From contig DAIORT010000001.1 in the NCBI GenBank assembly GCA_036752905.1, positions 186,001-250,000 of the forward strand: a DNA stretch of 64,000 nt, read 5' to 3'. The stretch comes from UBA4877 sp002399345. Lineage in GTDB: Bacteria; Bacillota; Thermoanaerobacteria; Thermoanaerobacterales; UBA4877. The translations under genes and the position numbers were made by a program. Of the stretch, positions 1-9,012 are shown one piece after another. The notes below the pieces were generated by a model. It ran no database searches. It saw nothing but the letters and a program-made list of their open reading frames with translations, and was not told where the DNA came from. Within the stretch, counting starts at the first letter, position 1, and every line of letters begins with the position of its first letter.

Positions 1-278
1 TTCATTTTTACATTAGCCTTAGTTTCATCAACTTCTAAAAGCTCTGCATTAAAATCTTCAGGAAACATCTTATCTTGTACTATATTTTCCTCAATAACAC
101 TGCATTTAAATCCTTCCATAAGTGAATAGCCTAAAACTTTACCCTTTTTGCTTCCTATATATACGTTGGAACTTAACACTTCGCTTAACATTTTAGACAT
201 ATCTTCAAAATTGACCTTTTGTCCTGCCGAAGTTTGTAGTATTTTATTTAACTTTCTTGTCTTCTCCAGTAAACTCAT
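1..278 (-). CDS. codY: GTP-sensing pleiotropic transcriptional repressor CodY (N-terminal part only)
   Basis: CodY represses nutrient-limitation genes when GTP and branched-chain amino acids are plentiful. Only about 92 N-terminal residues are in the window and the rest lies beyond base 1. The start reads MSLLEKTRKLNKILQ and runs into the GAF-type effector domain; the C-terminal winged helix is not visible. The start ATG follows TAGGAGGACACATTA, a good ribosome binding site. It is the last gene of an hslV-hslU-codY run, 20 bases after hslU, which is the order seen in Bacillus and many Firmicutes. The assignment rests on the N-terminal motif plus this context. Confidence 0.9.
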   Translation of the reverse strand, partial: MSLLEKTRKLNKILQTSAGQKVNFEDMSKMLSEVLSSNVYIGSKKGKVLGYSLMEGFKCSVIEENIVQDKMFPEDFNAELLEVDETKANVKM

Positions 279-298
279 TAATGTGTCCTCCTAATCCT

Positions 299-1669
299 TT
301 AAATTATATATTTTTGGATGTCATAATGTTTAACACTGCCCTTTAATTTATCCTTTACATAATTACCATTAATTAAAATCTTGGATTCACAGTCGGGTGC
401 TTCATAGAGGATATCTTCCAGCAGCTTCTCCATAATTGTATGAAGTCTCCGAGCTCCGATATCTTCCGATTCAAGGTTCATATCCACTGCTGTCCGCGCT
501 ATTTCATCAACAGCATCCTCGGAAAACTGTAAGTCTATATTCTCGGTCTTTAAAAGTTCTTTATATTGTTTAAGAAGAGCATTTTGAGGCTCCATAAGAA
601 TTCTCTTGAATTCATTTTCATTTAAACTGTCTAATTTTACATGTATAGGAAATCTCCCCTGCAGTTCAGGTATTAAATCGGTGATATTAGCAATGTCAAA
701 AGCTCCTGCACCTATAAACAATATAAAGTCGGTTTTAACTGGGCCGTATTTTGTCATTACCGTAGTGCCCTCTACAATGGGCAGCAGATCTCTTTGTACG
801 CCTTCCCTGGAAACATCAGGGCTTTCACCGCCATAGTTGCCGGTAATTTTGTCTATTTCATCGATAAAAATTATTCCCTCATTTTCTGTTTTTTCTATGG
901 CCTCATTTATTACTTCATCCATATCTATCAATTTCTGGGCTTCCTGCTGCATTATAATCTCTCTTGCTTTTTTAACCGGCACTTTTCTCTTATTAACCTT
1001 TTTAGGCATTATACTTGAAAACATATCCTGAAAGTTGATGTTCAATTCATCGGAACCTGAAAACATCTGTACCATAGGATTATATGCCTCTTCAACATCT
1101 ATTTCAACAATGGCATTTTCCAATTCTCCGTTTTTTAACTTCGCGAAGATTTCCTGTCTTCTGTCTGCTTGGGCAGGGTCCTCAATTTCTTCATGCGATT
1201 CATGATCTGAGTTAAAAAGTAATTCCATGGGATTTTTTATTCCAGTCTTTTTCTTCCCCGGCATTAGATAATCGGCCAGCACTTCGTCGGCCATTTCTGC
1301 AGCCTGTGTTTCAACGTTTTTATATTTGGATTTTTTTACTATTCGTATAGAATCTTCTGTGAGGTCTCTTATCATCGATTCGACATCACGCCCCACATAG
1401 CCTACCTCTGTGAATTTTGTAGCCTCTACCTTTAAAAACGGTGCACGTATGAGGTTTGCCAATCTACGCGCTATTTCTGTTTTGCCAACACCCGTAGGGC
1501 CTACCATTAAAATGTTTTTAGGCGTAACCTCTTGCATCATTGTAGAAGAGAGCCTGCTACGACGATACCTATTTCTTAGCGCAATAGCTACCGCTTTTTT
1601 GGCATTGTCCTGGCCGATAATATATTTATTCAGCTCACTTACTATATCCTTTGGGGTAAAGAATTCCAT
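299..1669 (-). CDS. hslU: ATP-dependent protease ATPase subunit HslU (ClpY)
   Basis: AAA+ unfoldase that feeds substrates into the HslV peptidase chamber in the cytoplasm. The 456 residues contain Walker A GPTGVGKT at about 57-64, the pore loop GYVG at about 90-93, Walker B IIFIDE at about 266-271, a GRFPI arginine/sensor segment near 338 and a C-terminus ending YII, which in this family inserts into HslV. The central I-domain (about 110-245) is acidic and variable, as usual. The start ATG follows GGAGGAAAAGAC. It lies 13 bases after hslV and just before codY, so the three are probably co-transcribed. Confidence 0.97.
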   Translation of the reverse strand: MEFFTPKDIVSELNKYIIGQDNAKKAVAIALRNRYRRSRLSSTMMQEVTPKNILMVGPTGVGKTEIARRLANLIRAPFLKVEATKFTEVGYVGRDVESMIRDLTEDSIRIVKKSKYKNVETQAAEMADEVLADYLMPGKKKTGIKNPMELLFNSDHESHEEIEDPAQADRRQEIFAKLKNGELENAIVEIDVEEAYNPMVQMFSGSDELNINFQDMFSSIMPKKVNKRKVPVKKAREIIMQQEAQKLIDMDEVINEAIEKTENEGIIFIDEIDKITGNYGGESPDVSREGVQRDLLPIVEGTTVMTKYGPVKTDFILFIGAGAFDIANITDLIPELQGRFPIHVKLDSLNENEFKRILMEPQNALLKQYKELLKTENIDLQFSEDAVDEIARTAVDMNLESEDIGARRLHTIMEKLLEDILYEAPDCESKILINGNYVKDKLKGSVKHYDIQKYII

Positions 1670-1682
1670 GTCTTTTCCTCCT

Positions 1683-2213
1683 CTATAGTTCTTCCAAGGT
1701 TATATTGTTATTAGTATACACACATATAGAGGCAGCTATCTCAATGGCCTTATATGCTATCTTTCCTGCTGGCAAATCCGTATTTTCCATCAGTGCTTTT
1801 GCCGCAGCATAAGCATAAAAACCACCTGAACCAATGGCTATAAGATTCTCGTCAGGTTCGATAACCTCCCCATTGCCTGAAATAACTAAAAGGCCGCTTT
1901 TATCGGCAGCTATCATCAATGCATCAAGTTTTTTTAAATACTTGTCTCTTCTCCAATCTTGTGCCAGTTCTACCGACGCTCTTTTTAAATTTCCGCTGTA
2001 TTGTTCCAACTTTTCTTCAAATTTTTCCGAAAGTGTCAAAGCATCGGCTACTGAACCTGCAATTCCAACCGCTACCTTGCCATTATAAATCCTTCTTATC
2101 TTTTTTGCAGTATGTTTAATGACGGTACTGTCCCCCATGGTGACCTGACCATCACCTGCCATTGCTACGCTATCCTTTTGCTTCAATGCAACTATTGTTG
2201 TTCCAGTAAACAA
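1683..2213 (-). CDS. hslV: ATP-dependent protease proteolytic subunit HslV (ClpQ)
   Basis: Threonine peptidase, proteasome beta-like, that forms the HslUV complex. The start is TTG after a run of seven G and a short spacer. The predicted N-terminus is MFTG followed by TTIV, so the catalytic Thr is residue 5 and a four-residue leader must be removed. Counting from that Thr, Asp17 (in the DGQVT motif) and Lys33 (in the KKIRR segment) are in the expected catalytic places. The length of 176 aa and the C-terminus NITLEEL are typical. A promoter lies just upstream. In Bacillus topA is followed by trmFO and xerC before hslV; both are missing here. Confidence 0.96.
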   Translation of the reverse strand: MFTGTTIVALKQKDSVAMAGDGQVTMGDSTVIKHTAKKIRRIYNGKVAVGIAGSVADALTLSEKFEEKLEQYSGNLKRASVELAQDWRRDKYLKKLDALMIAADKSGLLVISGNGEVIEPDENLIAIGSGGFYAYAAAKALMENTDLPAGKIAYKAIEIAASICVYTNNNITLEEL

Positions 2214-2249
2214 AATTTACCCCCCCATCGTCCAAGTCTGACGAATAAT

Positions 2250-2278
2250 ATATTAACACAAAAACATTTCAATTGCAA
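2250..2278 (-). promoter_or_regulatory. Predicted sigma-A promoter of hslV-hslU-codY
   Basis: On the minus strand TTGCAA (2273-2278) is followed by a 17-base spacer and TAATAT (2250-2255), about 37 bases before the hslV TTG start. Recognised by eye only. Confidence 0.5.
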
Positions 2279-2329
2279 TGAAGCATTCTAAATTTTATTT
2301 ATATTTTATATAACAGGATAAATTATACT

Positions 2330-4387
2330 TTATTTTTTTTCTTCACTATACCCACATTCTTTATTGGAACACTTAAGATAATTTCCGCTTCTTCTGCTTT
2401 CAACCATAATGCTGCCACATACCGGACATAGTTTATTAACCGGTTTATTCCATGAAATAAAATCGCATTCAGGATTGTTAATACAGCAGTAATATACTCT
2501 GCCCTTTTTACTCCATTTTTTTATTATATCCCCGCCACACTTAGGGCAGATAACTCCTATCTTTTCAAAATACGGTTTGGTGTTTTTACATTCCGGATAA
2601 CCGGGGCATGCCAGGAATTTACCATATCTGCCGTATTTTATTACCATATTCCTACCACACTTATCACATTTTATATCAGAAACTTCATCTTTAATTTCGA
2701 TGTTGCCGATTTTTTGCTGTGCAAATTCCAGATCAGTTTCAAATCCGTTATAAAATTCCTTCACAATATCTAACCAGCTTGCGGTTCCTTCTTCCACATG
2801 ATCCAGTTTTGACTCCATACCAGCAGTAAAATCAACGTCAACAATATCTTTAAAATATGTTTTCATTATATTCGTAACTATAAAACCAAGATCTGTTGGA
2901 ACAAGGTTTTTCCTCTCCTTTTTTACATAACCCCTTCCTTGTACGGTACTGATTATTGGGGCATACGTACTAGGCCGCCCGATACCGTTCTCTTCCAGGG
3001 TCTTTATTAATGATGCTTCGGAAAAACGCGGCGGCGGCTGTGTAAAATGTTGTTTAGGTCTATACTTCTTGGGTTTGATAATGTCTCCTTGCTTAAATTC
3101 AGGAAATCCTCTTGCTTCATCATCATTTCCCGTATATGCTGCAAGATAACCGCGGAAAATCAACTTAGAATCTGATGCCTTGAATATATAGTTATTGCAA
3201 TTTAAATTTATTGAAATGGTATCATAGACAGCAGGAGACATCATACTGGCTAAAAACCTTTCCCATATCAATTTATATAATTTTAGCTGGTCTTTTGTAA
3301 GTGAAATCGAAATTTTCCCGGGCGTACGAAAAATAGATGTCGGTCTTATGCCCTCATGCGCATCCTGTATCCTACCTTTACCCTTTGGGAATCTCACATT
3401 ACCAATATATTTATCCCCAAACTCTTCCGATATATATTTCTTACCCTCGTTTTTTGCTTCGTCGGCAACTCGGTTGGAGTCTGTTCGTATATACGTTATA
3501 AGACCTACCGGCCCTTCATTGGGGATTTTTACCCCTTCATATAACTGCTGTGCCAAAACCATTGTCTTCCTAGCTGTAAAACCAAGCTTTTTATACGCCT
3601 CCTGTTGTAACGTACTGGTAGTAAATACAGGGGATGGATTTTTCTTTTTCTTTCTTTTTGTGATTGAATCAATTGTGATATCTTTTCCTTTTACACTTTT
3701 TAATATATTATCCACCATTTCTTCATTTTTTAGCTCTATTTTCCCCTTTTTATCTCCAAAAAATGTTGCTTCAATTTCTACTCCGTTATTATCTACCAAA
3801 GTGACATCTATTGTCCAATATTCTTGAGGCTTAAATTTATTAATTTCATCTTCTCTGTCACAAATAATTCGTAGCACCACGGATTGCACTCGGCCAGCGC
3901 TTAAGCCATACTTAACCTTTTTCCAAAGTAAAGGGCTTATCTTGTATCCCACGAGTCTGTCCAAAATACGTCTTGCCTGTTGTGCATCCACAAGATTCAG
4001 ATCAATTTTCCTTGGTGATTTTATTGCATTTTTGACAGCATCCTTTGTGATCTCATGGAATTCTATACGTATGTTTTCACCCGCATCTAAATTCAGGACA
4101 TGCGAAATATGCCATGAAATGGCTTCACCCTCACGGTCGGGGTCGGTTGCAAGTAAAATTTTATCTGCTTTTTTTGCTTCTTTCTTTATTTTTTTAACAA
4201 CTGGCCCTTTACCTCGTATAGTGATGTATTTAGGAGTAAAATTATTTTCAATATCAACCCCAAGCTGACTTTTGGGTAAATCCCTTACATGTCCGACAGT
4301 GGCCTCCACATGATAATTCCTTCCCAGAAATTTACTTATTGTCTTTGCTTTAGATGGTGATTCAACGATTACCAAAGTTTTACTCAT
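2330..4387 (-). CDS. topA: DNA topoisomerase I (type IA)
   Basis: Relaxes negatively supercoiled DNA through a 5'-phosphotyrosine intermediate. The 685 residues begin with the Toprim motif (ESPSKAKTI near residue 9, DPDREGE near 82) and carry the active-site Tyr299 in ITYIRTDS. The C-terminus holds three four-cysteine zinc ribbons (CDKCG...CPGYPEC, CPKCG...CCINNPEC, CPVCG...CSNKEC), a common clostridial arrangement. The start ATG follows AGGAGATGAT. It is 10 bases downstream of dprA and presumably shares its promoter. No clear GC-rich terminator follows, and the next gene hslV has its own promoter. Confidence 0.97.
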   Translation of the reverse strand: MSKTLVIVESPSKAKTISKFLGRNYHVEATVGHVRDLPKSQLGVDIENNFTPKYITIRGKGPVVKKIKKEAKKADKILLATDPDREGEAISWHISHVLNLDAGENIRIEFHEITKDAVKNAIKSPRKIDLNLVDAQQARRILDRLVGYKISPLLWKKVKYGLSAGRVQSVVLRIICDREDEINKFKPQEYWTIDVTLVDNNGVEIEATFFGDKKGKIELKNEEMVDNILKSVKGKDITIDSITKRKKKKNPSPVFTTSTLQQEAYKKLGFTARKTMVLAQQLYEGVKIPNEGPVGLITYIRTDSNRVADEAKNEGKKYISEEFGDKYIGNVRFPKGKGRIQDAHEGIRPTSIFRTPGKISISLTKDQLKLYKLIWERFLASMMSPAVYDTISINLNCNNYIFKASDSKLIFRGYLAAYTGNDDEARGFPEFKQGDIIKPKKYRPKQHFTQPPPRFSEASLIKTLEENGIGRPSTYAPIISTVQGRGYVKKERKNLVPTDLGFIVTNIMKTYFKDIVDVDFTAGMESKLDHVEEGTASWLDIVKEFYNGFETDLEFAQQKIGNIEIKDEVSDIKCDKCGRNMVIKYGRYGKFLACPGYPECKNTKPYFEKIGVICPKCGGDIIKKWSKKGRVYYCCINNPECDFISWNKPVNKLCPVCGSIMVESRRSGNYLKCSNKECGYSEEKK

Positions 4388-4397
4388 ATCATCTCTC

Positions 4398-5474
4398 CTA
4401 AATCTTTACGAAAAATTTTCCCGGCAGTTCTTTAATGTAACCGGCCAATACCAAGCTGTTCATCATTGGTATCAATTCATGCATGCGGATACCTGAAGCA
4501 TTAGCAATCATGTTTATGTTGGTGGGCTCATTATTTACATAATTAAGTACTTTTATTAATTTTTTAGATAAATTTTTCACTCTTTGATCCTCTATCTTTT
4601 CTTTCAGATCATTACGCATTTCATACTCTTCAAGTATATCATCCAAAGTTGTGACGATTTTTGCGCCGTCTTTTATAAGCTTATTTGTTCCCTTGCTTGT
4701 TTTATTATTTATATTACCCGGGATGGCAAACACTTCTTTGCCCTGTTCCAGGGCAAGGGAGGCAGTAATCAATGAACCACTCTTTACACCCGCTTCTACA
4801 ACCAATACGCCTATGCCGAGTCCGCTTATTATTCTGTTCCTCTGTGGAAAGTTTTGCTTAAATGGCTGCGTACCCAATGGGAATTCGCTGATTACAGCAC
4901 CTTTTTTTGTAATTTCCTCATACAACGTACGATTTTCTTTTGGATATATAACATCTAAACCAGATCCTAAAACAGCTATAGTTTTCCCGTTAATCGATAT
5001 TGCACCGCGATGAGCCTGGGAATCAATCCCTCTTGCCATACCGCTTATTATGGTGAAACCCATCTCGGAAAGCCGGGCCGAAAACTCCTGGGACATTTGT
5101 CTTCCATAATAGGTACAAATCCGCGATCCAACTACGGAAATCCCCATTTCATTAAGTATGTCTTCGTTTCCTTTGACATAGAGCACTGGAGGAGGATCTG
5201 GAATGTTTTTTAGTGTTTCAGGATATTTATCATCATAATATGTAATAAGTTTAATATTATTTACATTAAGTTTGTTTATATAAGGATTTATATCTGCATT
5301 CTTATACTTATATATCGAATCTATTACTTTATCTTTCATGCGTAATTCATATTTAAAGGTTTGCCGATCAGACTCAAATATCTTTTGAACTGTGCCAAAG
5401 TAATCCATTAGCTTGAAGAAAGTCTTTGGTCCTATAGAAGGTATAAGGCTCAATTTTATCAATTCCTCATCCAA
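4398..5474 (-). CDS. dprA: DNA processing protein DprA (Smf)
   Basis: Binds single-stranded DNA taken up in transformation and loads RecA. About 358 residues, with an extended Rossmann fold (GSRICTYYGRQ, then GMARGIDSQAH, then GSGLDVIYP) and a C-terminal winged-helix domain (about the last 65 residues). N-terminal helix-hairpin-helix-like residues (LIPSIGPKTFFKLM) are also visible. I place the start at the TTG that follows AAAGGTGATTAAA; an upstream in-frame TTG at 5501 lacks as good a ribosome binding site. It is the first gene of dprA-topA and lies divergent from rnhB. DprA is widespread, so its presence alone does not prove competence. Confidence 0.93.
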   Translation of the reverse strand: MDEELIKLSLIPSIGPKTFFKLMDYFGTVQKIFESDRQTFKYELRMKDKVIDSIYKYKNADINPYINKLNVNNIKLITYYDDKYPETLKNIPDPPPVLYVKGNEDILNEMGISVVGSRICTYYGRQMSQEFSARLSEMGFTIISGMARGIDSQAHRGAISINGKTIAVLGSGLDVIYPKENRTLYEEITKKGAVISEFPLGTQPFKQNFPQRNRIISGLGIGVLVVEAGVKSGSLITASLALEQGKEVFAIPGNINNKTSKGTNKLIKDGAKIVTTLDDILEEYEMRNDLKEKIEDQRVKNLSKKLIKVLNYVNNEPTNINMIANASGIRMHELIPMMNSLVLAGYIKELPGKFFVKI

Positions 5475-5511
5475 TTTAATCACCTTTATATTATTAATCA
5501 ACTTCTTTCAT

Positions 5512-5540
5512 ATATTAACATAAATAATATTATCCCTCAA
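5512..5540 (-). promoter_or_regulatory. Predicted sigma-A promoter of dprA-topA
   Basis: Minus strand TTGAGG (5535-5540), 17-base spacer, TAATAT (5512-5517), within the 113-base divergent gap between dprA and rnhB. Predicted by eye. Confidence 0.5.
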
Positions 5541-5587
5541 TAAAGGGTTATCCCATTTTACGTAGAATAATAAATACGGTGATCTTT

Positions 5588-6223
5588 ATGAAAAGCAAAG
5601 AATACGAGAGATTAACAAAACTAAAAACATTTGAAGGATCTTTATCAAATTCTGGTTTTAAATATATTGGAGGCATTGATGAGGTCGGTAGAGGACCGCT
5701 GGCCGGCCCTGTATTGGCTTGCTGCATAATCATGCCGACGGATAGCATGATCGAAGGTATAAATGATTCTAAGAAAGTATCGCAAAAAAAGAGAGAAAGA
5801 CTTTTTGACGTCATACTTGATGAATGTATAGATTACGGTATAGGTATGGCAGATGAAAAAACCATTGACTCTATAAACATATTAAACGCAACTCATCTTG
5901 CAATGAAAAGGTCTATAGAAAATATGCAAATAAAACCGGAATATCTTTTAATAGATGCAGAAAAGCTGGACCATGTGGATATACCGGCTTCATCAATCAT
6001 AAAAGGCGACAGCTTATCATACAACATCGCATGTGCATCGATCATAGCCAAGGTTACACGAGACAGAATAATGGTACGTTATTCGCACTTATACAATACG
6101 TACAAATTTGAAAAGAATAAGGGTTATGGTACGGCGGAACATATAGCAGCTATCAAAAAATATGGATTATGCAATATACATAGGCACAGCTTCTGTAAAC
6201 ATTTTACAGGAGAAAATGTATGA
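5588..6223 (+). CDS. rnhB: Ribonuclease HII
   Basis: Removes ribonucleotides and RNA from RNA/DNA hybrids in genomic DNA. The 211 residues show the family motif GIDEVGRGPLAGPV, whose Asp and Glu bind metal, then DAEKLDH and KVTRDRIM carrying further active-site residues. The start ATG lies three bases after GGTGATC, a perfect 7-base match to the 16S rRNA 3' end. A GTG at 5579 lies inside that binding site and is rejected. It overlaps yraN by 4 bases. In most Clostridia rnhB follows rbgA on the same strand; here rnhB-yraN is on the opposite strand to its neighbours. Confidence 0.95.
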   Translation: MKSKEYERLTKLKTFEGSLSNSGFKYIGGIDEVGRGPLAGPVLACCIIMPTDSMIEGINDSKKVSQKKRERLFDVILDECIDYGIGMADEKTIDSINILNATHLAMKRSIENMQIKPEYLLIDAEKLDHVDIPASSIIKGDSLSYNIACASIIAKVTRDRIMVRYSHLYNTYKFEKNKGYGTAEHIAAIKKYGLCNIHRHSFCKHFTGENV

Positions 6224-6576
6224 ACAGAAAGGAAAAAGGTAACCTGGGCGAGCATATAGCATCTGAATATCTTTCAAAGAACGGTGTAAAAATAATTGAG
6301 AGAAATTATAGGGTTAGAGCCGGAGAAATCGATGTTATCGGTTTAGAAAAAAATGTCCTTGTGTTTTATGAGGTTAAAACCAGGTCTAATTACAAATATG
6401 GAACTCCGGCTGAATCTGTCAATTATTTTAAACAAAAGCATATTAAAAAAGTGGCAGTGGAATTTATAAATGAGTCCCGGCCAAAATTCAGCGGCATCCG
6501 TTTCGATGTCATTGAGATTATATTAGATAGTAATGGGAGATCTAAAAGTATCAATCAAATTAAAAATGCATTCTAA
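6220..6576 (+). CDS. yraN: UPF0102 family protein YraN (PD-(D/E)XK nuclease fold)
   Basis: Small (118 aa) protein of a widespread family with a predicted endonuclease fold; its role is not settled. Visible motifs are an N-terminal GNLGEHIASEYL helix, then GEIDVIG and FYEVKTRS, which supply the acidic and lysine residues of the PD-(D/E)XK signature. The start ATG overlaps the rnhB stop (ATGA), so the two are translationally coupled. Its stop codon abuts the stop of comM on the other strand with no base between them. Confidence 0.9.
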   Translation: MNRKEKGNLGEHIASEYLSKNGVKIIERNYRVRAGEIDVIGLEKNVLVFYEVKTRSNYKYGTPAESVNYFKQKHIKKVAVEFINESRPKFSGIRFDVIEIILDSNGRSKSINQIKNAF

Positions 6577-8103
6577 TTAATATGCATTAATCGGCTTGGC
6601 TTCCCTAAACCCAAGGGCCTCTAAAATGTGATCATCCGTAATTTCATGTGAACCGTCAAGATCGGCTATTGTTCTGGCGACCTTTAATATCCTGTTGTAT
6701 GATCGGGCTGAAAGATGCAATTTGTTATAAGCTTCTTTCATTAATTTCCTGCTAGCAGTGTTTAGCCTGCATACATTTGAAAGCATAGATGGTTTTATCT
6801 GCGAATTATTAAGAATGCCTTGTCCCTTATACCTCTCCAACTGAATCATCCTTGCTTTATCCACACGTTTTTTTATATCCCTGGAGGGCTCGGCATCCTC
6901 ACATCCTACTAAATTTTCAAATCCAATAGAATCCACATCCGTAAAAATATCAATCCTGTCCCTTATAGGGCCTGAAATTCTATTTTGATAACGTCTGATC
7001 TCCAAGGGGGTACATTTACATACATGATTAGGGTCATCAGGATAATACCCGCAAGGGGTAGGATTTGCCGATCCCAAAAGCAGGAAGTCGGATGGGTAGC
7101 TAATCGTTGCATTTATCCTAGATATGGTTACAATGCCGTCTTCCATTGGCTGCCTTAAAGCTTCCAGCGCATCTCTCCTGAATTCCGGCATTTCATCTAA
7201 AAAAAGTACGCCGTTATGAGCAAAACTAACTTCGCCGGGTTTTGGTATCGTTCCCCCGCCAACCAGTGATACGGAGGATATTGTATGGTGAGGCGCTCTA
7301 AAAGGTCTGTTTTTTATTAAGGACTGCCCTCTTAGCAAACCGGCGGCACTGTAAATTTTTGTAACCTCCAATGCTTCATTAAAGGTAAGATCAGGCAATA
7401 TTGTAGGCATTCTTCTTGCCAGCATGGTCTTACCGGTACCTGGAGGCCCGATCATCATAAGATTATGCCCACCGGCAGCTGCAATCTCTAGGCCTCGTTT
7501 TGCTATATCCTGTCCCCTAACTTCATTAAAATCAACATCATAATATATTTCAGTTTCATTTGCTTCTTTTTTATCATACGCTTTATACTCTACGGTGCCA
7601 ATCAAAAACTCATAAATTTCCTTTAGGTTTTTAAACGGCCAGATATTTACTCCCTTTACTATAGAAGCCTCCCGGGCATTTTCCAGCGGAATAATGAAAT
7701 TTTTATAACCCAGTTCATAAGACTTTAGCACCATAGGTAGCATGCCCGGCACCCATCTCAATGTCCCATCCAATGATAATTCGCCTATGAATATGTAATC
7801 GTTGACACGTTCCTGTCTGACCAAACCCTTAGCGGTAAGAATTCCTATTGCAATGGGTAAATCTAAAAAAGCGCCGTCTTTTTTCGTGCTCGCCGGTGCT
7901 AAATTAATCACAATCTTTGATACGGGAAAATCCAATCCGCAGTTTTTAATAGCGGATTTTACCCGCTCTCTCGCTTCTTTAACAGCCGTATCAGCTAAAC
8001 CTACAATATCAACGCCGGGAAGACCGTTGGAAATATCCGTTTCCACACTGATCATATACCCGTTTACTCCAAACAAAGCTATTGAATTAACCTTAGAAAA
8101 CAT
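6577..8103 (-). CDS. comM: Mg-chelatase-like AAA ATPase, YifB/ComM family
   Basis: Family of hexameric AAA+ helicases; ComM of naturally transformable bacteria promotes branch migration of incoming DNA. About 508 residues: an N-terminal Lon-like ChlI domain (about 1-165), Walker A GPPGTGKTM near 215, Walker B FLDEMPEF, and a C-terminal Mg-chelatase domain. The start ATG (MFSKVNSIALFG) follows AGAAGGTATAATT; an upstream in-frame extension to 8136 has no binding site. It lies 45 bases after rbgA, with a hairpin between. Despite the family name, it is found in many bacteria not known to transform. Confidence 0.9.
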   Translation of the reverse strand: MFSKVNSIALFGVNGYMISVETDISNGLPGVDIVGLADTAVKEARERVKSAIKNCGLDFPVSKIVINLAPASTKKDGAFLDLPIAIGILTAKGLVRQERVNDYIFIGELSLDGTLRWVPGMLPMVLKSYELGYKNFIIPLENAREASIVKGVNIWPFKNLKEIYEFLIGTVEYKAYDKKEANETEIYYDVDFNEVRGQDIAKRGLEIAAAGGHNLMMIGPPGTGKTMLARRMPTILPDLTFNEALEVTKIYSAAGLLRGQSLIKNRPFRAPHHTISSVSLVGGGTIPKPGEVSFAHNGVLFLDEMPEFRRDALEALRQPMEDGIVTISRINATISYPSDFLLLGSANPTPCGYYPDDPNHVCKCTPLEIRRYQNRISGPIRDRIDIFTDVDSIGFENLVGCEDAEPSRDIKKRVDKARMIQLERYKGQGILNNSQIKPSMLSNVCRLNTASRKLMKEAYNKLHLSARSYNRILKVARTIADLDGSHEITDDHILEALGFREAKPINAY

Positions 8104-8120
8104 AATTATACCTTCTTTTT

Positions 8121-8140
8121 CTAGGCGGCCGCACACCTAG
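8121..8140. repeat. Intercistronic hairpin between rbgA and comM
   Basis: CTAGGCG...CACCTAG forms a 7-bp stem (one wobble pair on the minus strand) with a GC-rich loop, 8 bases after the rbgA stop. No T-run follows on the minus strand, so it looks like an mRNA-stability or processing hairpin rather than a terminator. Confidence 0.45.
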
Positions 8141-8148
8141 TAATCAGT

Positions 8149-9006
8149 TTACATATTAATTCCGCCGGGTTTTTCAAGAGATACTTTGCCCAGCTTGCCC
8201 GTACTAAAGTCTGAAAGTATCATCTGGGATGTTCTTTCAAAATCTATATTGCCACCCTTTATTATGCAGCCACGTTTTATTGCAATACTGCCTAAAGTGT
8301 TTTCAGCGTCTTTAGTCACTTCTATACCATATTGATTTTCCAGCGCCTTAGGTTTTATCTCTTGCAATATATCTATGAGATAAATACAGAGCTTGTATTT
8401 ATCATTTATATCGGATTTTATTGTGCCTGCCAGTGCGAGTTTAACAGCAACGTTCTGGTCGTTTTGTTTTGGCCAAAGTAATCCCGGGGTATCCATAAGC
8501 TCAATATTACTCTTTAAACGCACCCATGAAAGTGAACGGGTGATACCCGGCTTGTTTTCAACCTTTACCTTATTTGTTCCTGATATTGCATTGATCAATT
8601 TTGATTTTCCCACATTGGGTATGCCAAGCATCATGACCCTTACCGGCCTGGCCTTCAAGCCCTTGCCATTACGTTTACTAGTAATCCTTTTTCGTTCATC
8701 TTCAACTAAACGAAGAAGCCGCCTTATCCCGCTACCATTCAATGCATTTATCGGGATGGTTTTGACAGCATATTCTTTCTCAAAAGCTTTAACCCACATA
8801 TCAGTTATAATATCGTCAGCTAAATCACATTTGTTAAGCACAATAATATGAGGCTTTTCTTTTATTATATCTGTAATATCGGGATTTCTACTGCTCTGAG
8901 GTATACGTGCATCCAAAATTTCAATTGCCACATCGATAAGTTTTAACTCGTCTTTTATTTGCCGCTTAGCTTTTACCATATGTCCGGGATACCAATTAAT
9001 ATTCAT
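8149..9006 (-). CDS. rbgA: Ribosome biogenesis GTPase A (RbgA/YlqF)
   Basis: Circularly permuted GTPase needed for late 50S subunit assembly. The permutation is visible in 285 residues: the G4 motif NKCDL (near 58) comes before G1 GIPNVGKSK (near 128), then G3 DTPG. N-terminal NWYPGHMVKAKR is the family hallmark. The C-terminal part has the RNA-binding helical domain. The start ATG follows GAGGTAATTACAA. It sits 6 bases after lepB at the end of the rpsP-rimM-trmD-rplS-lepB ribosome group, matching its role. Confidence 0.96.
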   Translation of the reverse strand: MNINWYPGHMVKAKRQIKDELKLIDVAIEILDARIPQSSRNPDITDIIKEKPHIIVLNKCDLADDIITDMWVKAFEKEYAVKTIPINALNGSGIRRLLRLVEDERKRITSKRNGKGLKARPVRVMMLGIPNVGKSKLINAISGTNKVKVENKPGITRSLSWVRLKSNIELMDTPGLLWPKQNDQNVAVKLALAGTIKSDINDKYKLCIYLIDILQEIKPKALENQYGIEVTKDAENTLGSIAIKRGCIIKGGNIDFERTSQMILSDFSTGKLGKVSLEKPGGINM

Positions 9007-9012
9007 TTGTAA

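Noticed and set aside
3348..3827. Long open frame antisense to topA, and similar antisense frames over fabK, rbgA and others
   Set aside because: They lie wholly inside well-identified genes, lack ribosome binding sites and show low-complexity Ser/Phe/Leu-rich translations typical of antisense frames.
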